This document shows, in pieces, positions 1-11,011 of a stretch of 64,000 nt of DNA. Source of the stretch: Gnetum montanum (Eukaryota > Streptophyta > Gnetopsida > Gnetales > Gnetaceae); assembly GCA_015680685.1 (NCBI GenBank), contig MNCI01004501.1:283979-347978 (forward strand), in the 5' to 3' direction. The position numbers were made by a program, and so were the translations under genes. How positions within the stretch are numbered: position 1 is the stretch's first letter; the number at the start of each line of letters is the position of its first letter. A model generated the notes under the pieces. That model saw nothing but the letters and a program-made list of their open reading frames with translations, was not told the origin of the DNA and did not search any database.

Positions 1-437
1 CATGTAGGGGAGTTTTTCAAATTTTTCTCTATGACTTTCAATTGCGAGACCCTTACTTTTATACCTATATCTTGCCCGCTGGTACTCCGATTTTTATTCC
101 TTTTGAACCTACTTGAACCCAGAGTGTTCAGCTTAGTCGTAGGGGAGGGACACATGCTGAATAGCACATAACTTTTTTCTTGAAATTTTTCATCACTCAG
201 AGGACATTATTAAGGGTAATTAGTTATAAAATTAAGGATAATTATGCCAAAAATAATTTCATTCCTTTAGGTACACTGGGAAACTAAATTTGGAAACCAC
301 CTAAGTAATAAGGACTTACTATTATAATCTTTCAAGAAACATCACATAGAGATAAAATAAATTAATTAAGGCAAGTAGTAAGGTATAACCTAACTTTGGA
401 AACAACCTTACTAATGATTGGTCCTATGTGATTACAG
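1..437 (+). other. spacer of element H between pol and aORF
   Basis: No open frame. The sequence 'cttagtcgtaggggag' near 135 matches the post-integrase segment of the other copies ('cttagtcatgggggag' at 11096 and 19334). Just before the aORF lies CTAAT (411-415) followed 22 bases later by 'gattacag' ending at 437, a plausible branch point and 3' splice site. Confidence 0.5.
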
Positions 438-3306
438 ATGGTCTCGAAACGTGGACAATAGGAAGGTCCTGCTCAAGGTGGAAGCAAATGATCTAGGAGA
501 GGTGATGGACAAGTCCCTGCTAGACAACATGTAAAATAGGAGGAGCAATCATTTAGCATTCACCAAGAAGACCCTGCTACTGTATAATCAAGGTAGGCAG
601 AAGGAGGAGATGTTGTAGTGCCTGAATAGGGACAACATCTCACGTTGCCCCAGGAGTGTGTTTAGGCTATCTAGGAAAGGTCCACATTCACAGCGGTGAT
701 TGTGGAATTAAATTTTGAACCATTTGCAAAGGTTTCTCCTTAGGCTATTAGGGACCACCTCAAAGGATCTCCCTTATGGCCTATCATCTCTAGAAGCAGT
801 GCCTGGTACTTAGGGGAAATGTACCAATTTTGGCACAATAGAGAATAAGGAACCACCATTAAAATTTGTGGTGTAATAGTTGATTTCTCTATTTAGGCCA
901 TTTTAGAAGTATTAAACCTTTAGAATACAGGGCCAAAGGTTTCTCAGTTATCTACCCATTCAGATCTTGATGCACGACGGGTTTGGTTGGAAAGGGCATA
1001 TGGCAAAGAAAATACATTTGGAGAGTTGACGACAGAAGAGAGGATCTATTTCAAAATTGTAACATATCACCTCTTCTCCATGAAGGGATTAAAAATGATT
1101 TTGACATATGTTGCAAGGGGATGTGCAGTATTGATGGGAAAGGTTAATATTAACTTGCCTCATCTATACTTTACAGAGATCCTAAGGTGGTTCGAAGAAC
1201 AGAAGATAGGGAAGATGGCATTGCCCTTCCCTTGTCTTATCAGGAAGTTGTGTTGATGTGCTGGTATCAAAGGATACACTAATTATGTCCTCTAAAAAGC
1301 CTAAAATTCTTCATATGCTGAATTGTTAAAGCCACCAGCTGCAAGGAAAATCACTGGAGAGACGTTGGGACTAGAACAAGAAANCTTCTTCATATGCTGA
1401 ATTGTTAAAGCCACCAGCTGCAAGGAAAATCACTGGAGAGACGTTGGGACTAGAACAAGAAAAAGAATAGACAGTAGGTCCAACTACCACTCAACTTGTA
1501 GGACCCAACCAACTTCCAATTACGGGACCTAGCCAACAATAAGAAGTGGGGCCTAGCATGAGCCAAGATCAACCATTTCCACCGCAAGAGTATAGAGCAT
1601 CAATGAGCCATCTCAGGGCCATCGTTGAGATGGTTAGTTGGGGAAGTTGTGATGATGCAAATCTCTTCCACATCATCAACGATGCCATACAGCCCATAGT
1701 TTCTTTGGATCATGAAAGGGGTAAAATGTCCAACCATATAGGAGGAGGGGAAAGCACTTGGTCACAACAGATTTCAAGAAATGTTGCATCTTTCCAAGTG
1801 CAATTAGAAACTGGTGAAGGGGCCATAGTGGTGGTCATGCAACACCAGGATGTAGCGGGAGCCATAGAAGTGGTCACAGACCAGATTAAAGAATCATTCA
1901 ATCTACCTATTGTGCCACCAACTGATCTAACAAGATCACAAGATGCTCAAACTCTGGTCGGAACCTCAATGACTCCTACAGAACATGAGGATGTACTTGA
2001 TCGATTACTACAAATAGGACAAGTAATGATGTCCTTGTTTGACATCCCTCAAGATGTTACAGTAATTCAATCAAATCTCATTTCCACTAAGGGGAAGCTG
2101 ATCTTGATAGAGGTGAGGGTTGAGCATGCTGAAGCAGAGGTGCAGAAATTGCAAGAAAAGCTTGTGGCCCTACAAGTAGCATAGTGGGACCCTTTGCAAT
2201 TTGTTCTTGTAGACTAGCTAGACAATTTCAAAACTAAGCAACTAACCAAACTACTAACAAAGAATAAGAAGGTGGCAGAAGAGAAAGAGAAGGCTTTTTG
2301 GGATTCCTCTATAGCACAAGTGCAAACTTATGTGCATACCAAGGCACTTAAGGCCTTACAAGAGAAAAACAAGTAGCTTGTTACCAACAACCTTCAGTTG
2401 ACCTCCGTGGAAAAGTAAAAGAATGTTTTCGAAAAACATTTTCATCAATTGCGAGAATAATTCATTTGGGTCAATGAAGACATGATCAATTTAGCTAGGG
2501 AAAATTGAACCCTCTCAATGGAGGCGGTATGCGCCATCCACCAAAAGACAGTTATTAAAATTAGCACATGGAAAAATGAGGCTAAACAACATGAATAGCT
2601 AAAGGAGCACTTTCAAGACTAGGTGGGGATGTACAAATAGATCATTAAGAAGGAGATCCATATGTCCAAGGCCCAGATCAATGCTATCAGTGCTCAACAT
2701 ACTGACTGGTGGGCCATATTGGACACATATGCCTTTTGCCACTAGGTAGAAGTTAAGACCCAGGACCTGCAGATCTAGGATCTTATAGAATACATGGAGT
2801 TGGCAAACCTGCAATATACCAACCTTGCCATGTTAATAGTAGGGCACCTAAGAATAGAGCTCGAACAATAGGTAGCTACCACCTATAGCAAGTATGAAAC
2901 AGAATTTGTAGAATGCAAAAAGATATTACAAAAACTGGAGATTGCAAATTCTAAACTTGAGGTGGTTAAAGCAAGCTACCAAGGATAAAAGGGTGTTACA
3001 AAAAACTTGGCTCGATGTCTTGCAGACTTTCAAGAATATAGACACAAAGACAAAGCCTATGAGGAGGAACAACGGGTGTTTGTGGCTTAGTATGTCAAGG
3101 AAAATCAAATGTTTCTGCAACTACCCTACCCATGGGAGGTGCCGACTCCATCAAATGTCGAAGCATTAGCATGGACGACACAAGATCCCTAGACCAAAGA
3201 GGAGAAACTCCAAGCCATAATTCAATGCCATCAAGTCCTAAGACCTAGAGCACAAGACAAAGGAAAAGCACTTATGGAGGAGCCACTACCACCAGGAACT
3301 ACATGA
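438..3306 (+). pseudogene. Athila aORF, PF20167-like domain plus coiled coil (element H)
   Basis: Decayed downstream additional ORF of an Athila element, about 930 codons after removing the 79-bp assembly duplication at 1307-1462. It starts at ATG 438 (M-V-S-K-R-G) directly after an AG, and ends ...E-E-P-L-P-P-G-T-T then TGA at 3304. Residues ~183-280 (987-1256 still open) match the pattern of the putative plant transposon protein domain: Y-F-K-I near the start, a central A-R-G-C-A-V, then P-F-P-C-L-I-R-K-L-C. From ~1546 the protein is charged and heptad-like, predicted coiled coil; 1546-2184 is open for 212 codons. Breaks are mostly TAG or TAA in place of CAG, CAA or TGG. The role of this ORF is not established; it has been compared with env-like ORFs of Athila by position only. 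Family call is from motif recognition, without a database search. Confidence 0.65.
1384..1384. other. single-N contig join flanked by a 77-bp duplication
   Basis: The 77 bases at 1307-1383 are repeated exactly at 1386-1462 around one N. This is the signature of two contig ends that overlap but were not merged. The true sequence most likely has one copy, and the duplication shifts the aORF frame artificially. Confidence 0.8.
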
Positions 3307-3497
3307 GTTCCATAAATTTTGTAGCTATAAGATTTTCTTTTACATTTTTTGTGTTGTGTCTCAATTTTGTTTTGATTCCACATAGTGGCATGAACCCATT
3401 CTCACCATTCAATAATCCCATACCTATCCACTGTGTAATCAATGGATCTTGTTCTCACTGTAACTCTAGGATGATTTTTCATTCAGCTGTGGGGGTA

Positions 3498-4303
3498 TGA
3501 TGAGTCACCATTTTAGTTGACTGGGATATCGTGTATGTGATATCACATATGCGATATCGTAGCCTATCTCCTCATCTATAAATAAGAGGTATAAAAATCT
3601 GATAGGCATTTTTTTGAAGTTAGCAGTTAGATTTAAGTTTCTTTTTACATCTCTCAACCCTTTTCTCCTAGTGTATGCCCACAATGTGATGATTATAATT
3701 GTACATCATCCTTATTCAAGTGTGATGTACTTGGACACACACATGACTGGAAATAAAGATCGATATTACTTCATCATTACAACATTCACTTAGTTTAATT
3801 ATTTATTTAATTATTATTAAATACTTTCTTAGTTAATATCTCTTCACCTTAAACTCCTTTTAAACGCATAATGAGTATGACTTGATCAGAAGCATTTAAG
3901 TGTGACTACTTCGTAACCCGGTAGTGTACCTAGGATCTGTGCTTGGTAATCCCAGTGGTAGTTGTGCACAAGGTCCAAGATGTGTACAGATTATTGAGGA
4001 ACAGATGCTCATCACACTTAGGCTAGCTTAGATTCCCTCTCACCCTCTCTTTCTCTTAGCTTAGTAATATCATCTTCCATTATCTCCAGGAGTAGCGATA
4101 GTATAGGAACACATCATACACCTCACTCTAGACTAAACCATATGTGACAAAGTTAACACTAGTACAGATGGGAAGATAGTGAACTATGACCCAAGAATAA
4201 CTATCTAGATACCACAACTAGTCCATCTGTGGAGTTCAACCGGATCGTGCATGAAACGCTCGTATTTGTATGGTTGAGTGTAGGGGTACCCCGCCACTCA
4301 TTA
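3498..4303 (+). repeat. 3' LTR of Athila element H
   Basis: 806 bp, starting TGATGAGTCACC and ending CCGCCACTCATTA. U3 holds several GATATCG-type dyads (3530-3560), then a TATA box in 'ctataaataagagg' (about 3576-3589). The end 'gttgagtgtaggggta' is shared with LTRs D and A. The upstream 'gggggta' at 3491-3497 is the retained end of a purine-rich tract. Confidence 0.85.
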
Positions 4304-7300
4304 GTTATGATAATATAATAAAAAGACTTGTTGATGAATTACCAAGGTTTTTCCATAATTTAAACATAACCAAGTCCAATAACCTCCCTTTCATTCTACT
4401 ACTATTCTATCAAATGATCTTATGCAACAATAGCAGCCATGCCAAGTGTTGGCCCAAACAGGGTGGAATAGGAAAGAGGGAACTAAGGTACATTTTTTTA
4501 TAGGGGATAGTAGGGGCATAGAGCTAGAGGTAGTTGCATGGAAATTCAATCATTGGGAAACATTCTTAATACATGTATCTAGCTCCTACTTTTTCTTGAA
4601 CTTGTCTTATTTCTCTTAGTGGTCCTCCAAGCTAATTTTCTCACTAAACTCATCAACATCTATTAGTTGTATAAGCATGTATGTGTAGAAATTGTTAGGA
4701 AGGATTTTTTCATACAATGATGTTATGTAATCTTTCCCATCCCAGTGTATTATTTTGAATTGACACTTAGCATTAGGTTTAGACTATGGTATGAGCAAAC
4801 CAACTTGCATCTTGGTGTAGAGGAAGTTATAGAACTCCTCATCAATGATCATGAAGTATGGATTCTTACTCCTTTATCGTAGTGATTGTCTTTGTTCTAT
4901 GATCATGGAATCTTTTGAGTTATAGATGTGAACTACATCCTAGCTAGAGTCCATGTATGCAAGGTCTAGTAGGAGCATGGTTGATTTGTGAAAATGCATG
5001 AATTGGTACCAACAAAACCAAGCTAGGCTTTATAAAACTAAGTTGGACCAGAAGAGGCCAAGTTGTGCTTTATAAAACTAAGTTGACCTTTGAAAAGTCT
5101 AACATTTTTTGTGAAAATTTAAATATGCATAAGATGGCTATTTTTAATATTTTGGGTTTTGAAAAGATACACTAGTATTTTGCCAAAAATATGATGGTGA
5201 TAAAAAGAGAAAGCTTTTTATTTTCTTTTTAAAGGGATGTTGGTGTACTTTTTCCTTATGGAAACTACACTAGGTTTTGTTGTGCAACCAAGAAAAAATG
5301 TTATTTTTCAAAAGATACATTGGGTATCTTAAAAAGCAACATTGGGGTTTTTGGGGTAATGGAAATGTAATTGATTCACAAAAACTACTCTGGGTAGTTT
5401 GGTAAAGGAGGAAAGGTGGGTATGTTTGATTTAATTTTTAATTCATTCAACAAAAATTCTAGCAAGTGGAATTTCCCAAGGTGCAATAGGGGTATGGTTG
5501 GAAAATGGTGAGAATTGCAACTATAGGTGTAGTGTAGGTTATAGTAAGGATTCCCCCTTTTAGTCAAAAATAATGTTTTTATTTGAAAACGCAGATGTAC
5601 AATTTTTTTTTCAATGGCTTCATTGATGGTTGGAGAAGGATCAATGCTAGTCTTGCTAGAAAATTTCATAGTAGGGGAGTTTGGATGGTTGTCGTGAAGC
5701 AATGCTGACCTTTGGAACACAAAAACGTAGGTTCCATTAACAACCACATTGGACTTGAAGAGTACAACAATCACTATGAAAATTTTAGGAAAACCCAATT
5801 CATTTCCAACCACAATTCTAGGTTCTGATGCTAGAGAAATGGATAGTAGCATTGGTTTCTCTTACAAGAATACTTTTACCAAATTTTAAAGGATTTTTAC
5901 TATAAATTTAATTTTTTCAACTTGAAAAAAAATTTATTGAAATGGTAGGATGGGATTGGATTTAGAACTTGGGTGGAGGCCCTCCTTCTAGCACTAGAAA
6001 CTACAATGCCTAAAAAAATATATTGTTGGAAAATCAAAAATTTTAGGTGAAATAGCCTAACCTTGGATCTCAAGGACCTTTCAGAAATAGAATCCAAGGC
6101 ATCCTGGATGATCTTGTTAATCACCCAAGAACTTAGAAATTATAAATGGTGAAATGTAATTTAACAAAGAATTTAAAAAAAAATGTAGATCTAACTTAAA
6201 AACAAGCACAGAAATTAAACATAGAATGAACTTGCACAACAAATGAACTAAAAATTTTATTGAAATAATGAAAATATTCCAAAGTATAAAGTTCAAGATG
6301 TACAAGTTGTATGCCTAAATGCACAAAGGAGTTGCTTAAATAAAGGTTGAATCTTGTTGAAGCAAACAAGTTGTGTGCTATAATCAACTCCATGATCCAA
6401 GTACTTTCCAACTTCAACCACCAAAACTCTTTGCAAGTTTGCAACTTAAATCTTCACAGTTGATGGCGAAGGGGATAAGGTACTACAACATGGATGCAAA
6501 AGGGTGTTAAGCAAGGTGTTTGGATTTTTGTTGCAATGGTACTATGTTGAGAGTCTCCAATGCTTAGGTAGATGCCAGTTTACTTCAAAAGTCTTGCAAA
6601 TGCCAATAGTTTTTTTATGCTCAACGTTACACAAGGTTGTGAAGTTTGCTCCACCTAAAAGAACCAAGAGAACCCTTTCAATATATTTGAAATTTTTATT
6701 TATAGGTCATAGGATTTTTGGGTTTTGAATGCAAATTTCTGCCATGATTACTAATAGATTAGCATTAATTTGTAGGTGTAGTAGGCCTTTACCTTCTATG
6801 TAGTTTCCATTTATGGTAAGTTTTGATACCTCCAAGGCCATCAAAACTATGCCGGATACTACAAATAGTTAATGGACTCTTCTAGCCATGCTAGCTTCAC
6901 CCATCCACATTGGCATTATGGTATCAACACTAGAGTTATATAAAAGCCAAACCCCTAACCACACTAATGCTAGCTTTGTGAAGCAACACTTAGAGTTGTG
7001 GAACTATGCTAGAGATGGTGGAGCAACACTGTAATTATTGGTGTAATTTTAACATCATGGAATTTTTGCTAAAATTTTTGAACTAAGCTAGAGTTATTGG
7101 AGCAACACTAGAATTATTGGGAAAATGAAAATCCCAACCAATCCAATGCTAGATTTGTGGCATCCAAGCTAGGTTTTTAGTACCTAAGCTAGGTTTGTGC
7201 CATCCAAGCTAGCTTTTTGGCATCCACGTTGGGATTTTGGTTCTCCAGCTAGTCTTTTGGTGTCCATGTTGGAAATTTCTTGAAAAAAGAAAATCCAACA

Positions 7301-7600
7301 CCAACAATGTTGGGGTTTGTGGCAACTATGTTGGTTTTGCTAGGAAATGAAAATCCAACACCAACAATATTGAGGGTAGGTGGTTCTAGCATAGTTGAGG
7401 ATATACCCCCACAAAACCCCATAAAAATGCCAAATTTGGTAGTCGAAAAGGCATTTTAACCTTAACAAGCCCTAATATGGACATAAAATTACTTTTGCAA
7501 CTTGTAAAGTGAGGCTACAACAACTTATGAGGTATTTTCAACTCCTAAAGTTCAATTATGTGAGATTGTACTTGATGTATTAAACCCCAAATTTTTATAA
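4304..7600. other. unassigned AT-rich sequence, no recognisable gene
   Basis: Host sequence into which H inserted. The longest frame is 155 codons on the minus strand (5385-5852); it has no motif I recognise, and neighbouring frames are closed, so I do not call it a gene. Between about 4990 and 7390 the plus strand is full of short degenerate repeats of the kind 'aagctaggtttt', 'gcaacact' and 'aatccaacacc', and one stretch is a clear 20-bp tandem array (7149-7268). It could be an old LTR or another decayed repeat; I cannot assign a family. Confidence 0.5.
7149..7268. repeat. 20-bp minisatellite, six units
   Basis: Six consecutive units of exactly 20 bp with consensus near CTAGGTTTTTGGCATCCAAG (starts 7149, 7169, 7189, 7209, 7229, 7249). 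Units differ by substitutions only; there are no indels. Similar but irregular motifs continue on both sides (6880-7390). Confidence 0.85.
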
Positions 7601-7609
7601 TAAATTTCC

Positions 7610-8430
7610 AACATTAGGTTTGATGGTGAAGGTTACAAGTTGCAACAAGAAATTTCTTGGTGGTGTTTCATTTTCCTTGTTAATTCATCCTTAATAATGA
7701 CAAATAAGTATGGGCTAATCGCAGATCCTTAATGTAGACCTATGGTAACAAAAAAATCAAATATTATTTTACAAGTTGTTCTATTGTTAGTGGTAGCTCC
7801 TTCATACATATCTTGAATTACTTTTATATATTTATTAGGGAAGTTTTTTTCCATAAGGGTCAACAAAGTTATATGCTTTTTCCAAGTCCATGAAGATCAT
7901 ATTTAGATTTTTTCTATGTTTTCCATATTTCTCCATTAATTATTATATCAAGAAAATAACCTCTATAATATATATTCTTAGCATAAATTCAAATTTATTT
8001 TTTAACACTATTAATTCAAGTCTAAGACACTTCTCTATGACTCTCTCCCAAGGCTTCATAGTATGACTCATTAGATTGATCCCTAATTTGCATAATTTTT
8101 TATGTCTTCTATATCTTTGAAAATGGAAATAATAAAGATGTTTTTCCAATTATTGGACATTTCTCCTTTATTTAAATTTTTAAAATAATTTTGTCAACCA
8201 AGAAACTTGCATCTATTCATAAATTAATTATAAGCATGGACTTTTCATTTTTGCATAACTGCAACAACTACTCAAAATCTCCATCATCATCTTTAGCAAT
8301 TATTAATGTGTTGGATTATCTATTAGCTAAGAACATAAAAATAGGTCTTTACATCTTCAATATCATTCTTAGATTATGCATGTGTACTTTATCCTTAATT
8401 TCATAAAATGCATATAATTCTTAAAACCAT
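7610..8430 (-). pseudogene. RTE-clade LINE reverse transcriptase fragment
   Basis: Decayed ORF2 of a non-LTR retrotransposon, read on the minus strand from ~8430 down to ~7610. Recognisable blocks in order: D-D-D-G-D near 8270, S-W-L-T-K-L-F (~8180-8200), G-I-N-L-M-S-H-T-M-K-P-W-E-R-V-I-E-K-C-L (~8010-8080), M-D-L-E-K-A-Y (~7890; the catalytic F-I-D-L-E-K-A-Y motif of RTE elements), V-I-Q-D-M-Y-E-G-A (~7800), and V-T-I-G-L-H-stop-G-S-A-I-S-P-Y-L-F (~7680-7730). The F-A-D-D box is not recognisable at the downstream end. Several frameshifts and stops separate the blocks. The order and wording of the motifs fit RTE rather than L1. No endonuclease domain was found upstream (8430-8991), so the copy is truncated at both ends. 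Confidence 0.8.
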
Positions 8431-8991
8431 CTAGACCATTTCATGTGAAAGGAAGATTCACTCTAAAAATGAGAAATTCATAATTTACATTAAGAGTTTT
8501 AACCTATTTGATATTCATAAGAACCTCTTAAAATATTTGTTATTTTGGATTATCTCCTTTTTCATTGGTAGAATGCATCCACAATGAAGAAGTTTTTAAA
8601 TGATGTTTGAAACCATGCAATATCCTAATTTCTTAAAGCATATCATACCACATCTAATACTTGAAGAAGCTAACCAAGATCTCCTACTAATATGCCTCCA
8701 AAAATGTTACTCTAATTTTATAAAAATATTTTCCTTAATCTTGTATAATAGTTCAATGACAATTACTCACCAACAAAACTAACTTGATATATTATTATAT
8801 GTGACACATGATTCACACAATTTTTCATTAGCATTTTTTATGATGTAAAGAGCTTTTTGTATTGTCTTACACTAAGCTTTAGTATAGAATGTATGTTCAT
8901 CATATTAATTTTGTATTTACAACTCTTATAGTCACCAAAATAAGTAATGAATTTTGATAAGAATCATAGAGATTTTTGAAAGCATTGCTAA
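8431..8991. other. intergenic, nothing recognised
   Basis: AT-rich sequence between the LINE fragment and the 5' LTR of element C. It may include LINE sequence too decayed to read. The five bases before the LTR are GCTAA (8987-8991); the matching 3' target copy is lost. Confidence 0.4.
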
Positions 8992-9838
8992 TGAATTCTC
9001 AATAAGTTGATTGCATCAACATAGCCCTGTTGAATCATCCCAGGATGCACTGTTGCATATGCATTGATGTTAATCCTCCTAAAGCCTATATAAGTATGCA
9101 CACCAACCATATTTATGGAATAGTTAGTCACTCTTTTAGCTAAACTCTTGTAGTTTTCTTCCACATGACTTAGTAAAATTTCTCTCTAAGTGTCCATAGT
9201 ATGGATTGAGCTGATTGTATAGAATTTTATTCAGGTGCAAGATATACCTAGACATAGTTACATGAGCAGAAATAAAATCGCTATTTATTCTCTCTATTGC
9301 TTCAATTAGATAAGCTTAAGTTTACTATCAAGTAGTTTCCTTACATGTAGCTTAATTTCTTGTACATGAGCATTTAATATTTTATTTTATTTCATATATA
9401 ATGTGATCACAATCACTTCAAGCATGATATATTTACACTTGGTAATCCTAGCAGTAAATACTTAGTATGGCCAGTAGTAAGTACTTGATAACCTAGCAAT
9501 GTTAGTATATATTCAGAATATGTATGGAAGATGGAAACAAATACTCTACATCTAGGATAGTCTAGTTACTAATTAATCAAAGTTTAATATTTCAACCATT
9601 TCCATCCTTAAAATTTTCTAAAACAAAAATAATAAAAATTATAAATATAAATTACTTACACCTCAATCACACTAGTCATATGGATGAAGTTGATACAAGT
9701 GATCAACCAATAGCTACACAATTTTACTATCTAGGACATAGGCCACTTAGGTATAAGATGTTCACTAAATTTAACCAGATTGTGCATACACACTTGTGAT
9801 TTGTATGGTTAGACATAGGAAATATCTGTTGCTCATCA
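8992..9838 (+). repeat. 5' LTR of element C
   Basis: About 847 bp, aligned by eye to the LTRs of B (23868-24754, 40765-41650). The start is decayed (TGAATTCTCAATAAG against TGATGAGACATTAATAAG); the end GTTGCTCATCA is sharp and is followed directly by the primer site. A TATA-like 'cctatataagtatg' lies near 9088. Confidence 0.7.
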
Positions 9839-9839
9839 T

Positions 9840-9857
9840 ATGCACCATTACCAAGGA
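9840..9857 (+). promoter_or_regulatory. tRNA-Asp primer binding site of C
   Basis: ATGCACCATTACCAAGGA just after the LTR. It fits the canonical plant tRNA-Asp site TGGCGCCGTTGCCGGGGA used by Athila and Tat elements, with mostly G-to-A changes. The same sequence occurs at 13007-13024 in the duplicate. Confidence 0.65.
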
Positions 9858-9990
9858 TGCTATTTTTAGCTATGTATGCTAAGTGTTTATAGATAGTAAC
9901 ATTATACAAGGTTATTTTAAAAGTATAATTCATAACCCTTAAAAATAATAATATTTTATTACAGGCACACTAGAAAAGAAAAAACTAAAA

Positions 9991-10152
9991 ATGTCTTTTT
10001 CTCATAGGGCTAATTCATCAGTTGCTAATAATCTTAACAAGCAACATGATAGAACCAAAAGAAATGTTGATGAGATACCTCAATAATTACATGTCTTCTA
10101 ATACCATGTGGATCCTTATTATTTATATTTCAATTTCATCCTTCATCAAGAT
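9991..10152 (+). pseudogene. gag N-terminus of element C, first block
   Basis: Starts at ATG 9991 (M-S-F-S-H-R-A-N-S-S) and matches the gag start of element A at 16033 (M-S-S-S-H-K-S-N-S-P). It ends at the block read F-I-L-H-Q-D, where D inserts after AAGAT (10148-10152). The next block (14197) resumes as 'gatgaatagtta', matching 'gatgaacagttg' in A at 16195. One internal stop follows P-Q, at the same place as in element A, so the stop may be ancestral or a recurrent CAA to TAA change. Confidence 0.65.
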
Positions 10153-10184
10153 TGATGAGACGTGATATGCACAAGCCACAATAT

Positions 10185-10706
10185 CCACACCATCCTCCTA
10201 ATCCATCCGCACCTCTTCCACCAGTAGTAGTTCCCATAACACCTCCTGCTCCAACAATGCAAGGGGAACTTCCTCCTCAACCGCAGCAATGTCATGCTGT
10301 GAGAGCTATAAATATTCAACCTACTGTTGGTTCTAACAACTGTAAAAAGAGAAGACCTTTCTTCATAACCAAAAGCCCAGATAAACTCTCGCAAAAACAA
10401 GCGGTTGGTCCCATGTACACTCCTCCACCATCTTACACTTGGGAGCACCCTTCTGTCCAAAATCAGAGCTTAACACATACGGTTATGTTAACGCATATTG
10501 TAACTGACTGGATCAAGGTAGGCTACCTTCCCAAGAAATTAACTGACCCTGGGAGTCCCTTAATCTATTTAGAAATTTCCAGAAATAAACCACATAGGGC
10601 TCTTCTTGACTCAGGTTCNCGAGTCCCTTAATCTATTTACAAATTTCCAGAAATAAACCACATAGGGCTCTTCTTGACTCAGGTTCCGGAGTTAACTTAA
10701 TTTCAT
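10185..10706 (+). pseudogene. gag C-terminus and protease start of element D
   Basis: Open from 10152 to ~10618: a Pro/Gln-rich gag tail (residues such as P-P-A-P-T-M-Q-G-E-L-P-P), a stretch around T-D-W-I-K-V-G-Y-L-P-K-K, then the retroviral-type aspartic protease site A-L-L-D-S-G at ~10600-10618. The D-S-G triad is intact here, unlike in A and C. The N at 10619 repeats 66 bp (10553-10618 and 10621-10686, one mismatch), an unmerged overlap. The frame then runs into the gap with the expected G-V-N-L-I-S. Confidence 0.7.
10619..10619. other. single-N contig join flanked by a 66-bp duplication
   Basis: 10553-10618 and 10621-10686 are the same sequence apart from one base, with one N between. 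Probable unmerged contig overlap; the protease site is therefore counted twice. Confidence 0.75.
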
Positions 10707-11011
10707 NNNNNNNNNNNNNNNNNNNNNNNNNNNNNNNNNNNNNNNNNNNNNNNNNNNNNNNNNNNNNNNNNNNNNNNNNNNNNNNNNNNNNNNNNNNNNN
10801 NNNNNNNNNNNNNNNNNNNNNNNNNNNNNNNNNNNNNNNNNNNNNNNNNNNNNNNNNNNNNNNNNNNNNNNNNNNNNNNNNNNNNNNNNNNNNNNNNNNN
10901 NNNNNNNNNNNNNNNNNNNNNNNNNNNNNNNNNNNNNNNNNNNNNNNNNNNNNNNNNNNNNNNNNNNNNNNNNNNNNNNNNNNNNNNNNNNNNNNNNNNN
11001 NNNNNNNNNNN
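10707..11011. other. assembly gap, 305 N
   Basis: Run of N inside element D. By comparison with A (18698-19247) it should cover the rest of the protease region, about 550 bp, so the gap size may be a placeholder or D may be shorter. Confidence 0.95.

Larger units (their letters stand above)
1..4303 (+). mobile_element. Athila-like LTR retrotransposon H, 3' half
   Basis: The 3' part of a Ty3/gypsy Athila-type element that begins left of the window. In order: non-coding spacer (1-437), a decayed ~930-codon downstream ORF (438-3306), a short 3' untranslated stretch and a 3' LTR (3498-4303). Assignment rests on the LTR ends (TGATGAG...CTCATTA), which match the complete element at 14904-22205, and on the downstream ORF, which is collinear with those of B (37707-40529) and C (50546-53281). 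The polyprotein and 5' LTR are outside the window, so its own target duplication cannot be checked. Confidence 0.8.
9815..10184 (+). repeat. 370-bp segment present twice (copy 1)
   Basis: The end of LTR C, primer site, gag start and first 32 bases of LTR D at 9815-10184 are repeated at 12983-13352 with about 4% differences. Both copies have a D-type LTR at exactly the same point after AAGAT, so the duplication or allelic split is later than that insertion. The N at 12913 makes an assembly origin likely. Confidence 0.8.

Noticed and set aside
5385-5852. 155-codon minus-strand frame
   Set aside because: Longest frame in its region, but no recognisable motif, AT-rich composition and closed neighbouring frames; more likely chance in decayed repeat DNA.
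7112-7390. Possible CRISPR-like spaced repeats
   Set aside because: The 20-bp units are directly adjacent without unique spacers, in a plant nuclear context; a minisatellite is the right description.
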